The notes below the pieces were generated by a model, which worked only from the letters and a program-made list of their open reading frames with translations, ran no database searches and was not told the origin of the DNA. 64,000 bases of DNA, from positions 6,014,001 to 6,078,000 of the forward strand of contig CAUJLY010000002.1 of assembly GCA_963281155.1 (NCBI GenBank), given 5' to 3'. This DNA is from Rhabditophanes sp. KR3021 (taxonomy: Eukaryota > Nematoda > Chromadorea > Rhabditida > Alloionematidae). A program made the position numbers and the translations under genes. Position 1 is the stretch's first letter. Each line of letters starts with the position of its first letter. Shown here piece by piece: positions 14,601 to 25,103 of the stretch.

Positions 14601-17600
14601 AAAGCTGAACATGAACGACATTTGAGAAATGAGGAAGAAGCCAAAAACAATGAGATTAAGAGAATTGAGGAGGAAGAAAAGAAAAAACTTGAAGAATTAG
14701 CTCGATTGAAGGCTGAAGAAGGAGCTCGATTGAAAGCTGAAGAAGAAGCTCGATTGAAGGCTGAAGAAGAAGCTCGATTGGAGGCTGAAGAAGAAGCTCG
14801 ATTGAAGGCTGAAGAAGAAGCTCGATTGAAAGCTGAACTCCAAGCTAAAATTCAAGAAGAACTCGAAGCTGATTATCTCGAACACCAAGCTATTGAAATT
14901 CAAGAATTGCGTGCATATCAAATTGAAAACGACGCTCATTCATTGGCATATTTTAATTATGTTACTCACAATACAGTTATAGCTGAACGGGAATTTACAC
15001 ATTATTACACTGAGAGATACAACCAACTGTGGAATGAAAGTATGATTGAAAATGCTCGCATTTCGGAAGAATGGTATGCTGAAGTTGATGAGGAAATTCG
15101 GGTTGAAGCAGAAAGAATACGTTTAGAAGAAGAGGCTAAAATGGAGGCTGAAAGAATTCATTTGGAAGAAAAGGCTAAGATTGAGACTGAAAGAATTCGT
15201 TTGGCAGAAATTGCCCGTTTGAAGGAAGAGGCTAGTCTTAGAACTAAAGCAATGGTATCAACCATTCGTGCTGCTAGAAAAGCTGCTTTAAGGAAAGCCA
15301 AACTTTTGGCTGAAAAATTAAGACTCGATGAAGCTGAGAAGGCTAGACTTTTGGCTGAAAAATTAAAAGTTGAGGAAGCAAAAAAAGCTAGGCTTTTGGC
15401 TAAAAAATTAAAAGTTGAGGAAGCTGAAAAGACTGCAATTTTGATTAAAAAATTAAAACTCGAGGAAGCGGAAAAGGCTAGCATTGGGGCTCCAAAATTA
15501 AGGTTTGAGGAAGCTGAAAAAGCTAAAATTTTGGCTGAACAGGCTGAAGAAGAAAAAAGCAGTATTTTGGCTGCTGCAGAAAAAATAATCTTCGAGGAAG
15601 CTGAAAAAGTCAGAATTTTAGCTGAAGCGAAAAATGCAAAAATTGAAGAAGCTAAGGCTCAAAGAATTAGAGTTGAAGAAGCCGAAAAGGCTAGAATTTT
15701 GGCGGAAAAAGCTTATGCTGAAGGAATTAGGTTTGCAGAGGTTGAAGCCGAAAAGGCTAGAATTGCAGAGGCTGAAGCTGATGCTGAGAAGGCTAGAATT
15801 GCAGAGGCTAGAATGATTCAGGAAACTGACAACGCCAGAAAAATTGCTGAAGAGGATATATTAAAGCGAATTAAGGCTAAAACCTTTGAGAATTATAAAG
15901 AACTTCTAGCAGAAGAAAGAACTTTAAACTCACTAGACAAAGAAGACACCCGTTCAAGTCCTAAATTTCCCAAAACATTGCAAAATGAACAATCTAGTTC
16001 TCAGAATTTGCCTAATTCAGGAGCCGCTGGTTTTGATTTTACATCTTTTGCAAATGGCTCTGCTTCAAATTTACGTCTAGAATTCTATACAGAAAATGCT
16101 CATGTTGGAATTGTAAATAATCATGCTCCTGTTCTTCTTAGTGTTCAGTCCACAACAAGTAAAAATTCATCCAAAGAAGACTCTCCGCAGAATAACTCAA
16201 CTACAAATGAATCAAACGTGTCATCTGATCGTAATACAGAAGTACCTGCAGGCTGCTCCATGACTAGAACACTTGTTGGAGTCGGTTTTAATGCATCTTC
16301 TGATCTTCTCAAGGATTCTCCGCGTACTGTTGGTTTGATACTCACAGCTGATGGTAATGATTATGTAGCCATAGTAAGTCCATCTGCAAATGATGCTGAA
16401 GTTAATCATGCACAAACATCTGCTCATGAAGTTGATGACAGAACTAATGATGTAGCTATGATGTTACTCTCATTTTCTGGACAAACACCTTTTAATAATG
16501 GACAAGTGCCAAATAAGAAAGTTCTTAATCAAAGTAACAAAGTTACTGCACCTGCTGAAGTTAAGGAAAGTGACATAGTCGAAGATATTCCAGAAGATGA
16601 CCCAGAAGAAGATCATCACGTTGAAGTTATTGACAAAGTATCAGTAAATGAGTCTAAAGAAGATTATCGCCTTAGAGTTATTGAGCCAGTATCAGAAAAC
16701 GAGCCTGAAGAAGATGATCCTGTCAAATTTATTGAACCAGTTTCAGGAGATATTGATGCAATTGAAGAACTATCACAAGATTCAGATGTCGAAGCTGATT
16801 CTTTAAATGCCGATTCGGATGAAGGTGAATATCATAGTGGCGTAGAAGATGCATTTAAAGAAATTGATCAAAATATCCGTTTAGACAATACTAAGTGTAA
16901 ATCAATTTCATTGCCAGATGATAATGGTGACGACGACGGTGATGATGAAGAAAGTCATAACGAGTCAGGAGATGAGCATTTTGATGATGAAAATAAAAGG
17001 CAAGGAATTGCTTTATCTAATAATAATGGTGAGGCCGAATATGCTGAACCAACAAACTTAGTGGAAAGTGAATATATTCGCTCAGTTGAAAATGGATCAG
17101 CTATTCTATTAGAAACTGAGCCAGCTAATAGTTCAGATGGTGAATACAATTCTGATGAAGAACAATCTGTACCTGTAATTACTATAACTAAACCTCAAAA
17201 TGAATCCGAAAGAAATCCATCAACAGACGAGGTCTATTCAGAGGACAATACACCAACCATAATGGATGGTGCCGAGGAAATCCCGCTAGACAGCTCAATT
17301 GAAAGTACAGCCGTTAATCATCGTATTGATGTTCCTCATTTAAATGTAATGGTTTCATCGCCACCCACATCGTTCCAACATAGTATGGCAGAGACATACG
17401 TTGACCTAAATAAAACCGCAACTCCCAGTCCAATTCACCTTAACAGAGTACTACATACTTCGATTATTTCCTCCCCAGCAATTGAAAATGGCTCATTAAA
17501 TGATGATGACAATCATACTACCTTGCGTAATGCTCAGTCTGTGATCATCATTAATGCCTTCCAATTTAATTCTCTAAGATCGTTCGAAACTATTGATAAT

Positions 17601-20076
17601 AACAATCCTAATAATTTCTCTAAAGGAAATAATATTGTTGACGAGTCTAGTGATCTTAAAATCTCTGGCTTAGAATCAAAGAGGGTTCTTTTTGACCAAT
17701 ATAGTCGTACTATTCAAGAAGCTACCAGAACGCCAGATGCTAGTGCATCACCAGAAATGGAAATACTAGAAGAAATGGGTCAATTGCTTGACAATGATGA
17801 GAATGAAGCTCAATTTTCTTCTTACTCCTCTGGTGGCAACGAGTCGTATGATGATATGCCTACTTTGGTGAATTCTTCAAAAAGCCCCATTGATGGACAT
17901 CCAATGTCAGGTGAAGAAACCGACCGAGCAATGATACTAGCTTATTCTGATCGCAATCATCAAATAACTACACAAGTGAATGGTGAAAAAGTTCACAAAA
18001 ATAAGAAAAAAAAGTACAGGAAGTACATAGAGCCTCAAGATAATTCGCCTCATTCCCAAAATTTGCATAGACAAATACCTAAAATAAAAATTCGCATAGT
18101 AACTTCGTCATGTGCTGAAGACGATGCAGTTTCAGTTGAAAATGGACAAATTTCTAATCAGGAAGCAGCTTTTGATGAAAATGTGTTAGTTGTAAATGGT
18201 GATGCTTGTGTAAAAAAAATATATGAATCATCCATCAAAGAACTAACTGCGATTACTGATGGGCTCCGTAATATTAGGCATATTCATATTCCTGTAGGTG
18301 CAACACATAGATCACTGTCATTTAGTGATTTGCAATCTTTGAAAACATCTGCAGAGGAAAATTTTCTAATGGCTAATCAAATGGATGAAGATAATGAAGA
18401 TGTGCCAGGACCTTCTAAAAAACGAGCTCTCAACATTGGATCAGATGATGAGGATACCCCAGTACCTCGTAAAAAAAGAGCTCCCAGAATTGCATCAGAT
18501 GATGAAGAAGAAGTAATAAGAGAAAGAATAAGTAAGCCTGTGTCGAAAAAAATGAATAAGATCAAGAATTGTAAAGGTAGGAATAACCGCTCAAGTAGTT
18601 CTCAAGCTGCGATTTCATCCGCAATAGTTCCAAGAAGAAATAAAGCATCAGACGAAGAAAGACTACCAGCATTAAATCACATTTCTGGAGGCATACCACC
18701 ACCAAAGGATGGATTTGTAATGTATGGAATCTATAAAGTAAAAGTACCTGAGCATTACGTGCCACCAGCGGCATATCATGGAAGACCGATTCTCCAAACT
18801 TGTCCGAAAATAAATTTCAATGCTGCTGCACTCCGAAAATCTCTTCCAAAGACTTCTGACATTTTTCCGAAAACTAGAAAAAAGATTCGCGGTATCAAAA
18901 ACACTGGCAACATTTGTTATATCAACTCCGTAATTCAATGCCTTGTTAATTTGGTTGACTTTAAGCAACAGATTCTTAAGTACCGTGGTGTCATGATCCC
19001 TAAGGAACTTGAATTTGAATTAACAATCCAATTTGTTGAAATAATGTACGAATTGGATTTGGATAATCAATCAGTAAGTACCAAAGCACTCAATATTGAA
19101 AAATTTGTGACTTTGGTCATCAAAATGAGGCCAAAGACGTTTTTAAAAGGAATTGAAGGAGATTCCATCGAGTTTCTTGATTTCCTTCTTGACAACATCG
19201 AACACCAGATTGATAATTATATTGCTATTACTGGAAGTACTCTAGTCAATCCAATATCTCTATTCCGTGCACAAATTATTAGAGAGGAAGTTTGTGAAAG
19301 ATGTTTTTCTTCCGAATACCATGTGGATTATGTAAATGCATTAAGTCTAAATGCCCCAGAAGAAACAGGAAGAGGTCTTGTTTGTGATTTACTTGAAAAC
19401 TGGTTATTCGAAAAATTCAAATTCACATTGGAAAGGTCTTCATGTGCCGTATGTAACCACACTCATAAGTTCCAGAGACACCACTTATACAAACTCCCAC
19501 AAGTAAGTTTTAAATAAGAATTGACCTCCTTATGTTTATTATTTTTAGATTTTAATTCTTAATGTCCAAAGAACATTCTACCACCAAATTACCAACAATT
19601 ACCGCAAGTCTGCAGTAGAAGCAAAATGCGATGTAATGAATTTCTACATCGCATTATTTCTACACATCAATTCGCCAGACTTTTATTACAACACAGTTTT
19701 TCGGTTAAATAGTGCTATAGAACATTCAGGAAGAACAGCAACAAGCGGCCATTATTCGAGCCTAATTAGGAAAAACGTTGAAGATTGGTTTAAATGTGAT
19801 GATAACCAGATCAGCACCGCAAGACAACCAACCGTGTCACAAGCTTCTATTTACTTTTTTGAGCTGTACAATTGCACCGCCGAACAATCGAATGAGGCTA
19901 TTTATCATAAAATCAAAAAGTATCCCACTATGAAGCGTCAGATTTTGGCAGCATTTGGATTTACAACTCCAGAGCAAGTACGGCAAATGACTGAAAATGG
20001 TGAAGCCATGTTTTCGTCCAGAAAAATCTTCGACCGCCAATTTATATCTAGAAACAATCTTATCTTTTCCAACTGA
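5659..20076 (+). CDS. Giant ubiquitin-specific protease-like protein with long disordered N-terminal region
   Basis: Inferred exons are 5659-6441, 6501-6849, 7016-7969, 8836-19502 and 19549-20076. The last four join in phase (G|AA, G|AC, then phase 0) at GT-AG sites. The first junction is uncertain. The total is about 4,425 residues. The C-terminus is a USP (C19) peptidase domain. It has the Cys box RGIKNTGNICYINSVIQCL with catalytic Cys at 18915-18917, a zinc-ribbon pair CERC and CAVC, then in the last exon GHYSSLIR with the catalytic His at 19750-19752 and WFKCDD. Such enzymes remove ubiquitin from substrates. The roughly 3,300 residues before the Cys box in the long exon are Ser/Asn/Glu-rich and look disordered, with SR-like basic stretches, 24-bp tandem repeats, an E/A/K coiled coil around 14.6-15.9 kb, and basic PRKKRAP-type possible nuclear signals near 18.4 kb. 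I cannot assign a specific USP subfamily. Exons 1-2 could belong to another gene. The ATG at 5527 is an alternative start. An AATAAA lies near 20468. Confidence 0.75.
11778..12105 (+). repeat. 24-bp coding tandem repeat, IVSEDEPQ/R type
   Basis: About 13 units of 24 bp encode the octapeptide IVSEDEP(Q/R/E) inside the giant USP-like exon. Central units are nearly identical at the DNA level, and the outer ones diverge (VSENEPEL and similar). The repeat keeps frame. It is strongly acidic, which suits a disordered spacer or an interaction array. Near identity in the middle suggests recent unequal exchange or slippage. Confidence 0.9.
12876..12947 (+). repeat. Three 24-bp coding repeats, EEFESNNQ
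   Basis: There are three consecutive 24-bp units encoding EEFESNNQ within the giant USP-like exon. They differ only at a synonymous position (tca/tcg). This is a second, unrelated 8-residue repeat in the same exon. Confidence 0.9.
14700..15840 (+). repeat. Coiled-coil-coding repeats, ARLKAEEE and AEKLKVEEAEKARL type
   Basis: From 14700 to about 14837 there are five 24-bp units plus a partial one, encoding ARLKAEEE. From about 15290 to 15830 a longer degenerate repeat encodes blocks such as LLAEKLKVEEAEKAR. The composition is almost purely A, E, K, R, L and I, as expected for a long single alpha-helix or coiled coil. It lies upstream of the protease domain in the same protein. Confidence 0.85.
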
Positions 20077-21015
20077 AAAATCAAAAAATATACACTAAAT
20101 TATCCAAATCAATCGGGCTATGCAAATCATTTTAAGGGTAAATTGAAGCTTTTCTAAGCCTCAATAAATAATTTATATAATATCAAAAAGCAAGTATACC
20201 CAACGTACTATCGAACACTCAAATATATCACAAACATCACCACCAAATTAATATTCAAAGATCTCTCTTTAAATAATCTTTCATTATGGTCAATGGATGA
20301 TGCTGTACCACTAACTTTTTAACTTCAAATGATCTTTTCAACGACTTCCCGAGTATTTTTTAAATGTATATATCAAATTTTATCATAATTTTTTACTTAA
20401 ATTTGTTGTGGTTTTTATAAATTCGGGCGTTTTGAATTTATAACTATGTGCTTTCTTTTTTGTGTAAAATAAACTAAATTAAATAAGAGTTATTATTTTA
20501 TCCTTCATTTTCATTCAGTTTCACATATATTTAAATTAAATTCTCAAGCCAGTCAACATGACATTAACTTTTTCGATATCCGTTATATATAAACTTTTTC
20601 AGAGTCCTTTATACATTGGCTTCCCAGAGTCCGTATATATTAACTTTTTAAAGTTAGTTAGACACTTCTAGCCAAGGTTATAAATGCACTTTTAATCAAC
20701 TTATACTTCACATATCTTTCACCAACCAAAAGTCATAATAACCACTAAGTCCACTCCTTTTAAAACATATTCCATGCCCGACTCAATTCCCAAATGACAT
20801 CGGATATTCCTTTCCATGTTTGCCTACATCTCGCACAGATCCAAATTGGAATAACCACAACACAACCAAATAACTATAGTCACTTCTTTTCGATTATTTT
20901 TGAAACCAATATCAATTGAATTCGCTTCTTTTCAGAGTTTATTTACCCAGTTCCAGCCACTAAATTAAATTGGATTTTTTGGTACATCATTTGAAAGGAA
21001 TAAACTTGAGTAAGA
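20077..21015. other. Intergenic between USP-like gene and VPS25
   Basis: No ORF was recognised. It contains the probable 3' UTR of the USP-like gene, with AATAAA in aaaataaac near 20467, and the upstream region of VPS25 in the same orientation. Two similar short stretches (aactttttcagagtcc- and ttcccagagtccgtatat-like, about 20590-20650) look like a small degenerate direct repeat. Confidence 0.5.
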
Positions 21016-24000
21016 ATGACATTCAGTTGGCCTTGGCATTACGATTTTCCACCATTTTTCACGTAAGATTTTATTTTTGTGATTGTAGTTTTTCGTTTTT
21101 GTTGTGTGTGGTTTAGATGTCTTTTAATATTAAAATTTTGTCTATTTTAGCATCCAACCAAACTCAGCTACCCGTGAAAAACAATTAGAAGCTTGGGGTA
21201 GATTAGTGATCGACTTTTGTAATCACATTTCTCTCTATACAGTTGACTTGAACGAACTTAGTTCTAGTGAATTGTTCCATAATCAAAAGCTAAATCGCAG
21301 ACTCGATTTAGACGGAATCAAAGTTGTTTTCGAACATCTTGAAAGTACAGGTTATTCATTCACTTGCTTTCAATAATTAACTCTATGAGTAACATATCAT
21401 TCGCCTCCCAGGCAAATGATTATACTATAGTATAACTATTAGCCCCCAGGCGAATGATAATGCTATAGTATAATCATTCGCCCTATTTTTATTTTATAAG
21501 GCTAATGATTATACTATAGCATAATCATTTGCCTGGGCAGGCTAATGGTAACTAAAGTAACCATTCGCCCTATAAATAATTTTTATGGTCTATATTTAAG
21601 TGAAATATAATTGCTTTAAACAAATTCCTAATCGTTTTGACAATTTAACCCTCATTCAATGAAATTTAATTAACGGTTTATAAAAAATGAACATAAAAAA
21701 TATTTTTAAACTATCAGAAATTCAAAAGAAACAGATGTACTGATTAACCCTACTAACATAGAACTAATTTCGCCTACTTCTAAGAACTCGTGCATTTAAA
21801 GAAGGCTTAAAGACAACCTTTTCCACAATACTTTCAACTTCTGATTCCTCCTGTTTAAGGGTATCATTTTCTTTTTCATCTTCACTATTTCTTTCTTCGT
21901 CATCTTGGAGCTCGCTTACATATTTTTGAAAATTTTCAGGAATTAAATATTCACTGATTGTATTTAAGTATGTGTTTACATTGAGAAAGTTGTTATCACT
22001 AAATTCTTTTTGTAATAAAGCAATTTTTTCCTCTCTATCCTTTGACTTTTTAACTTGCTTGGAAATGGCAAATTCAGGTGAGTGTTTAAATTTATTCAAT
22101 TTGTAAATTGTAAGCCGGACATCCTCATTTGCAGCTTTCAATAAATTCAGACATTTCAAGTAAGTACCATGGTGTGTAGCTAATGGATTAGTTTTAAGCC
22201 ATCTATTGAATGATTCACATGAGTTAGTGCTTTTAACACGTTGTTGAAACTTGCATAATTTGGTTGCATGCTTTTCATTCTTAAACCAATTTTTATCAAC
22301 ATAGTTGATCCATTTGGTTAGCTGGTTTATTTCAAAAGGAGTAAAATCTTCATTGGCTGTCATAATCATCTTATTTTTAATGATAGTCCATTGTTGAATC
22401 ATTTGCCCGACTGGCACGTGGGGGAGAGCAATAACCATACGAAACTTCTTATAAAAATCTGCAGACACGAGACTTCTATCGTCATTTCCATTAAAAGATG
22501 TTAACAAATGCTTAAGCCCAAGCTGATTCAATTTTTTTACCAAATTTTGGGCGTAGTGGAAATAGCAGTGTTTATGTAAAGTAGGATAATGTTTTTGAAT
22601 AATTTTTATTGCAGCAGGTTCTTTATCAGTCATAAATACCTCTGGAAGTTCTTCACTAATTCCGAAACGTTGTAAGCACTTTTTAATTTCATTAAAAACG
22701 AAATCATAATCTTCGGTCTTACGGTGCTTCATCAAAGCATAAAATGCTGGTATAAATGTATTTCTCATTTCCCCTTCTTTATTTTCAATAATTTGAAACA
22801 TAACGACGTAGAGTTGGGTGTATTTGTCAGGGGCCACAAAGAAAGTTCCATCAGCAAGTCTTAATTTTGATTTGGCATACAATTCGAGTACATCTCTTGA
22901 ACCAAAAATAACAATTGAATCCCCATCTTTTCCAACAACACGGAATGACATAGGTAACTGCTTATCATCTAAATAACCACATTCGTAAACTTCCTCGGCG
23001 TAATCATTATTTTCATTTTTTTTTTCGTTTGATCTAGATGAAGCAACTCTAAGATACCTTCCCTTATCTTTATACTGTCCTAACTTTATCTTCGAATCTG
23101 CTGTACCGAGTTCAAGCCCATTGCATATGGTATCGACATTTTTTAATCCCAATGGCATGTGCTATACGAGGCTTAATGAGGGGATTTGTGGCGTCACGGC
23201 AAACACGCTTGTATTCATTATCGCCTATTTTTTCTTTGAATGTTATTGGCAAGCAACCATCAAAATGAACACCTTCTTGGCGAACCAAATTATATCCTTT
23301 CATCTTTAATAGTGGAATATTCGATTCGGGTTGCTTCTTCTTTTTACAAATTGAGCGACACTCTTTGCAGTACATAGTGGTTGTTGTTGTTGCATCTGGA
23401 GACAATTCAGTTCCTCTTCTAAAATAATTTGTATAAATTTAGTGAATATACGAAAATTTGTATATTGTATATTTAGTATTTGAATATTATTTATGTATAA
23501 TTTGCTTGAATTATTGTATTTATAATATGTGCTATTTTATTATTATATCATTTTATCTAGGATCCTCATTTGTACCACTTTGCCTATTTTAAATCTACTT
23601 CATTTTAGTTTAGCTCCTTTCAGCTCTCATCCCAAAATCGTAAGTAGTGTATATATTATTATTGGCATTAGATGACCACGATTTTTTTGTAGATTAATAA
23701 AGATCCTTTTGAATCCTGTTGTGTAACCCCTACTAGAAGCTTATTCAGGCTTTGAAACCAGTCAATTTTACTTTTTACTATTTATAGGCAGATAAAAAAC
23801 ATACTTCTTGGTAAACACATATCCCAATGGGTTAGCATAATTCGTTTGATCAGGAACGTATAAGAAAACATCCTTACAAAACTTTTCAGTTTTCATTCCA
23901 ACTATAAATTGAGACTTAAATTGGACCTCCGAGTCAACATTTTTATAAGCTTCTTGTGCAAATAAAAGAAATTCCTCCTTTGTTCTTGTTAAAGGAACTG

Positions 24001-25018
24001 ATGCAGGAACAGTTGGTAAAGAATGGTGAGATGGAATGTTTTGACTTAAAATATTGCTTGAGCTTGGCTGTGGAAGAAGTGTCTCTCGAAACTTGCTCCA
24101 ACAATGAAGGATTATTCCAAAGAGCTTCTAATATTTGACTGTCGGTAAAAGATGACATTTTAAAAGCAACCAACCACGATAATAGCAATTAAAGAAATGA
24201 TTTTAAAATTAAAGTATAAGTGTAGAAGGGGATTCTTATTATGAATTATTATACTATGAGGGATATAGATAGCCTCAATTACGCCTTAAAGATAAAAGTG
24301 TAACGATGACATTAACCACTTAAGGTATCTTATTTTATTAAATTGAATAGACTTCAATTACGCTTTAGAATAAAAGTGCGACGTTAGAATAAAACACTGG
24401 AGGTGCACTTATTTAATTAATTTTTAGAGTATTAAAACACAGTCATCAACCTTAGAAATAACCGCTCATATTCGAACCAAATAATTGAAACATTTGATGA
24501 TTTTCTTTATAAGGGCGAATGATTATATTATAGTATTATCATCTGCCTGGGCGAATTTTTTACTTAAAATAATGATTGGCCTGGGCGAATGATAATGCTA
24601 TAGTATAATCATTCGCCTGGGAGGCCAATGATTATTTTTTTGACATATTAGCCTCCCAGGCGAGTGATAATACTATAGTATAATTATTCGCCCTACCCAG
24701 GCGAGTGATAATATACCCAACTCTATCAATTTAGGTCACATCGAGTGGACTGATACCAAAAAGTCCCGTTGCAACGTCTACTGGAGAACACCAACCGAGT
24801 GGGGCCAATTAATTTACGAGTGGGCAACTCAAAACGGTCTTCTAAACTCACCTTGTACTCTTTTTGAGCTTACTCAAGGAGACGACACCACCAAGGAATC
24901 ATTCTACGGCCTGAATAAAGATATTTTAATCAAATCTTTAACTACACTCGAAGGACGCAGAAAAGCAGTGTTGATGAATATAGGAACTGGATCCGAAGGA
25001 GTCAAATTCTTAGCCTAA
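21016..25018 (+). CDS. VPS25: VPS25, ESCRT-II subunit
   Basis: Exons are 21016-21062, 21151-21350 and 24735-25018. All junctions are GT-AG and the phases fit. They give 176 residues, the usual VPS25 length. The N-terminus FSWPWHYDFPPFFT and the following IQPNSATREKQLEAW match the family's WPWxYxFPPFFTLQPN signature. HIEW and RTPTEWGQLIYEW in the last exon match the second winged helix, and EGVKFLA matches the C-terminus. VPS25 is the ESCRT-II arm that recruits VPS20/CHMP6 during endosomal sorting. Intron 2 is 3,384 bp because a Mutator-like element sits in it. Subtracting the element and one 8-bp duplicate leaves a 44-bp intron, normal for this window. TRMT61A begins 85 bp after the stop on the same strand. 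Confidence 0.95.
21379..21386. repeat. Left target-site duplication AACTCTAT
   Basis: This 8-bp sequence is repeated exactly at 24719-24726 and flanks the Mutator-like element. Flanking bases differ (t..g on the left, c..c on the right), so the duplication is exactly 8 bp. Confidence 0.8.
21408..21575. repeat. Left subterminal array of palindromic units
   Basis: Several copies of an imperfect palindrome, cgaatgattatactatag followed by tataatcattcg, alternate with cctgggcag or ctcccaggc spacers. Each copy could fold as a hairpin. Units differ by point changes (caaatgat, gctaatgg). The array lies just inside the left terminal inverted repeat of the Mutator-like element. Confidence 0.85.
21764..24158 (-). 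pseudogene. MULE transposase, at least one frame break
   Basis: The main part (21764-23158, up to 464 codons) is a MULE transposase domain. Candidate catalytic residues in that frame are Asp103 in LADGTFFVAP, Asp178 in FMTDKEPA and Glu315 in SCESFNRWLK, with a CYFH metal-site-like motif at about 198-201. Upstream coding sequence continues at 23112-about 23418 (CKEC, SICKKKK, VHFDGCLPITF), then across a likely intron to about 23793-24158 (TKEEFLLFAQEAYKNV). The two frames overlap around 23112-23158 without a possible intron, so a frameshift or sequence error is likely. A second frame change is needed near 24010-24060 after the start MSSFTDSQILEALW. The DDE residues survive, so the decay is probably recent. 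Confidence 0.8.
24510..24718. repeat. Right subterminal array of palindromic units
   Basis: The same palindromic unit as in the left array recurs here at least four times with cctgggcg and ctcccaggcg spacers. It reaches to the right end of the element and almost to the VPS25 acceptor. Similarity between arrays but not perfect identity suggests that the units turn over within each end. Confidence 0.85.
24719..24726. repeat. Right target-site duplication AACTCTAT
   Basis: This is an exact copy of 21379-21386. It is followed by only 8 bp (caatttag) before VPS25 exon 3. Confidence 0.8.
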
Positions 25019-25103
25019 TTAGTATTACTTACGCTAGTATTTCTTTATATATTCAAAACTTATTAATTATTATATTGCCAAACTTAAGCTGACTCAAACA
25101 AGG

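Larger units (their letters stand above)
21387..24718 (-). mobile_element. Mutator-like DNA transposon inserted in VPS25 intron 2
   Basis: The element is about 3,332 bp and is bounded by the 8-bp direct repeat AACTCTAT. Its ends are imperfect inverted repeats: GAGTAACATATCATTCGCC on the left against GGGTATATTATCACTCGCC read inward from the right, about 14 of 19 matching. Inside each end lies an array of palindromic units built on cgaatgat-tatactatagta. The internal ORFs run on the minus strand, opposite to VPS25, and encode a MULE-type transposase. The element ends only 16 bp before the VPS25 splice acceptor. The 8-bp duplication fits the 8-11 bp typical of Mutator-like elements. It is shorter than the most common 9 bp. 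Confidence 0.87.

Noticed and set aside
21408..21575. Palindromic array considered as a CRISPR-like array
   Set aside because: The units are irregular, without unique equal-length spacers, and the context is an animal transposon end, so a CRISPR reading is not supported.
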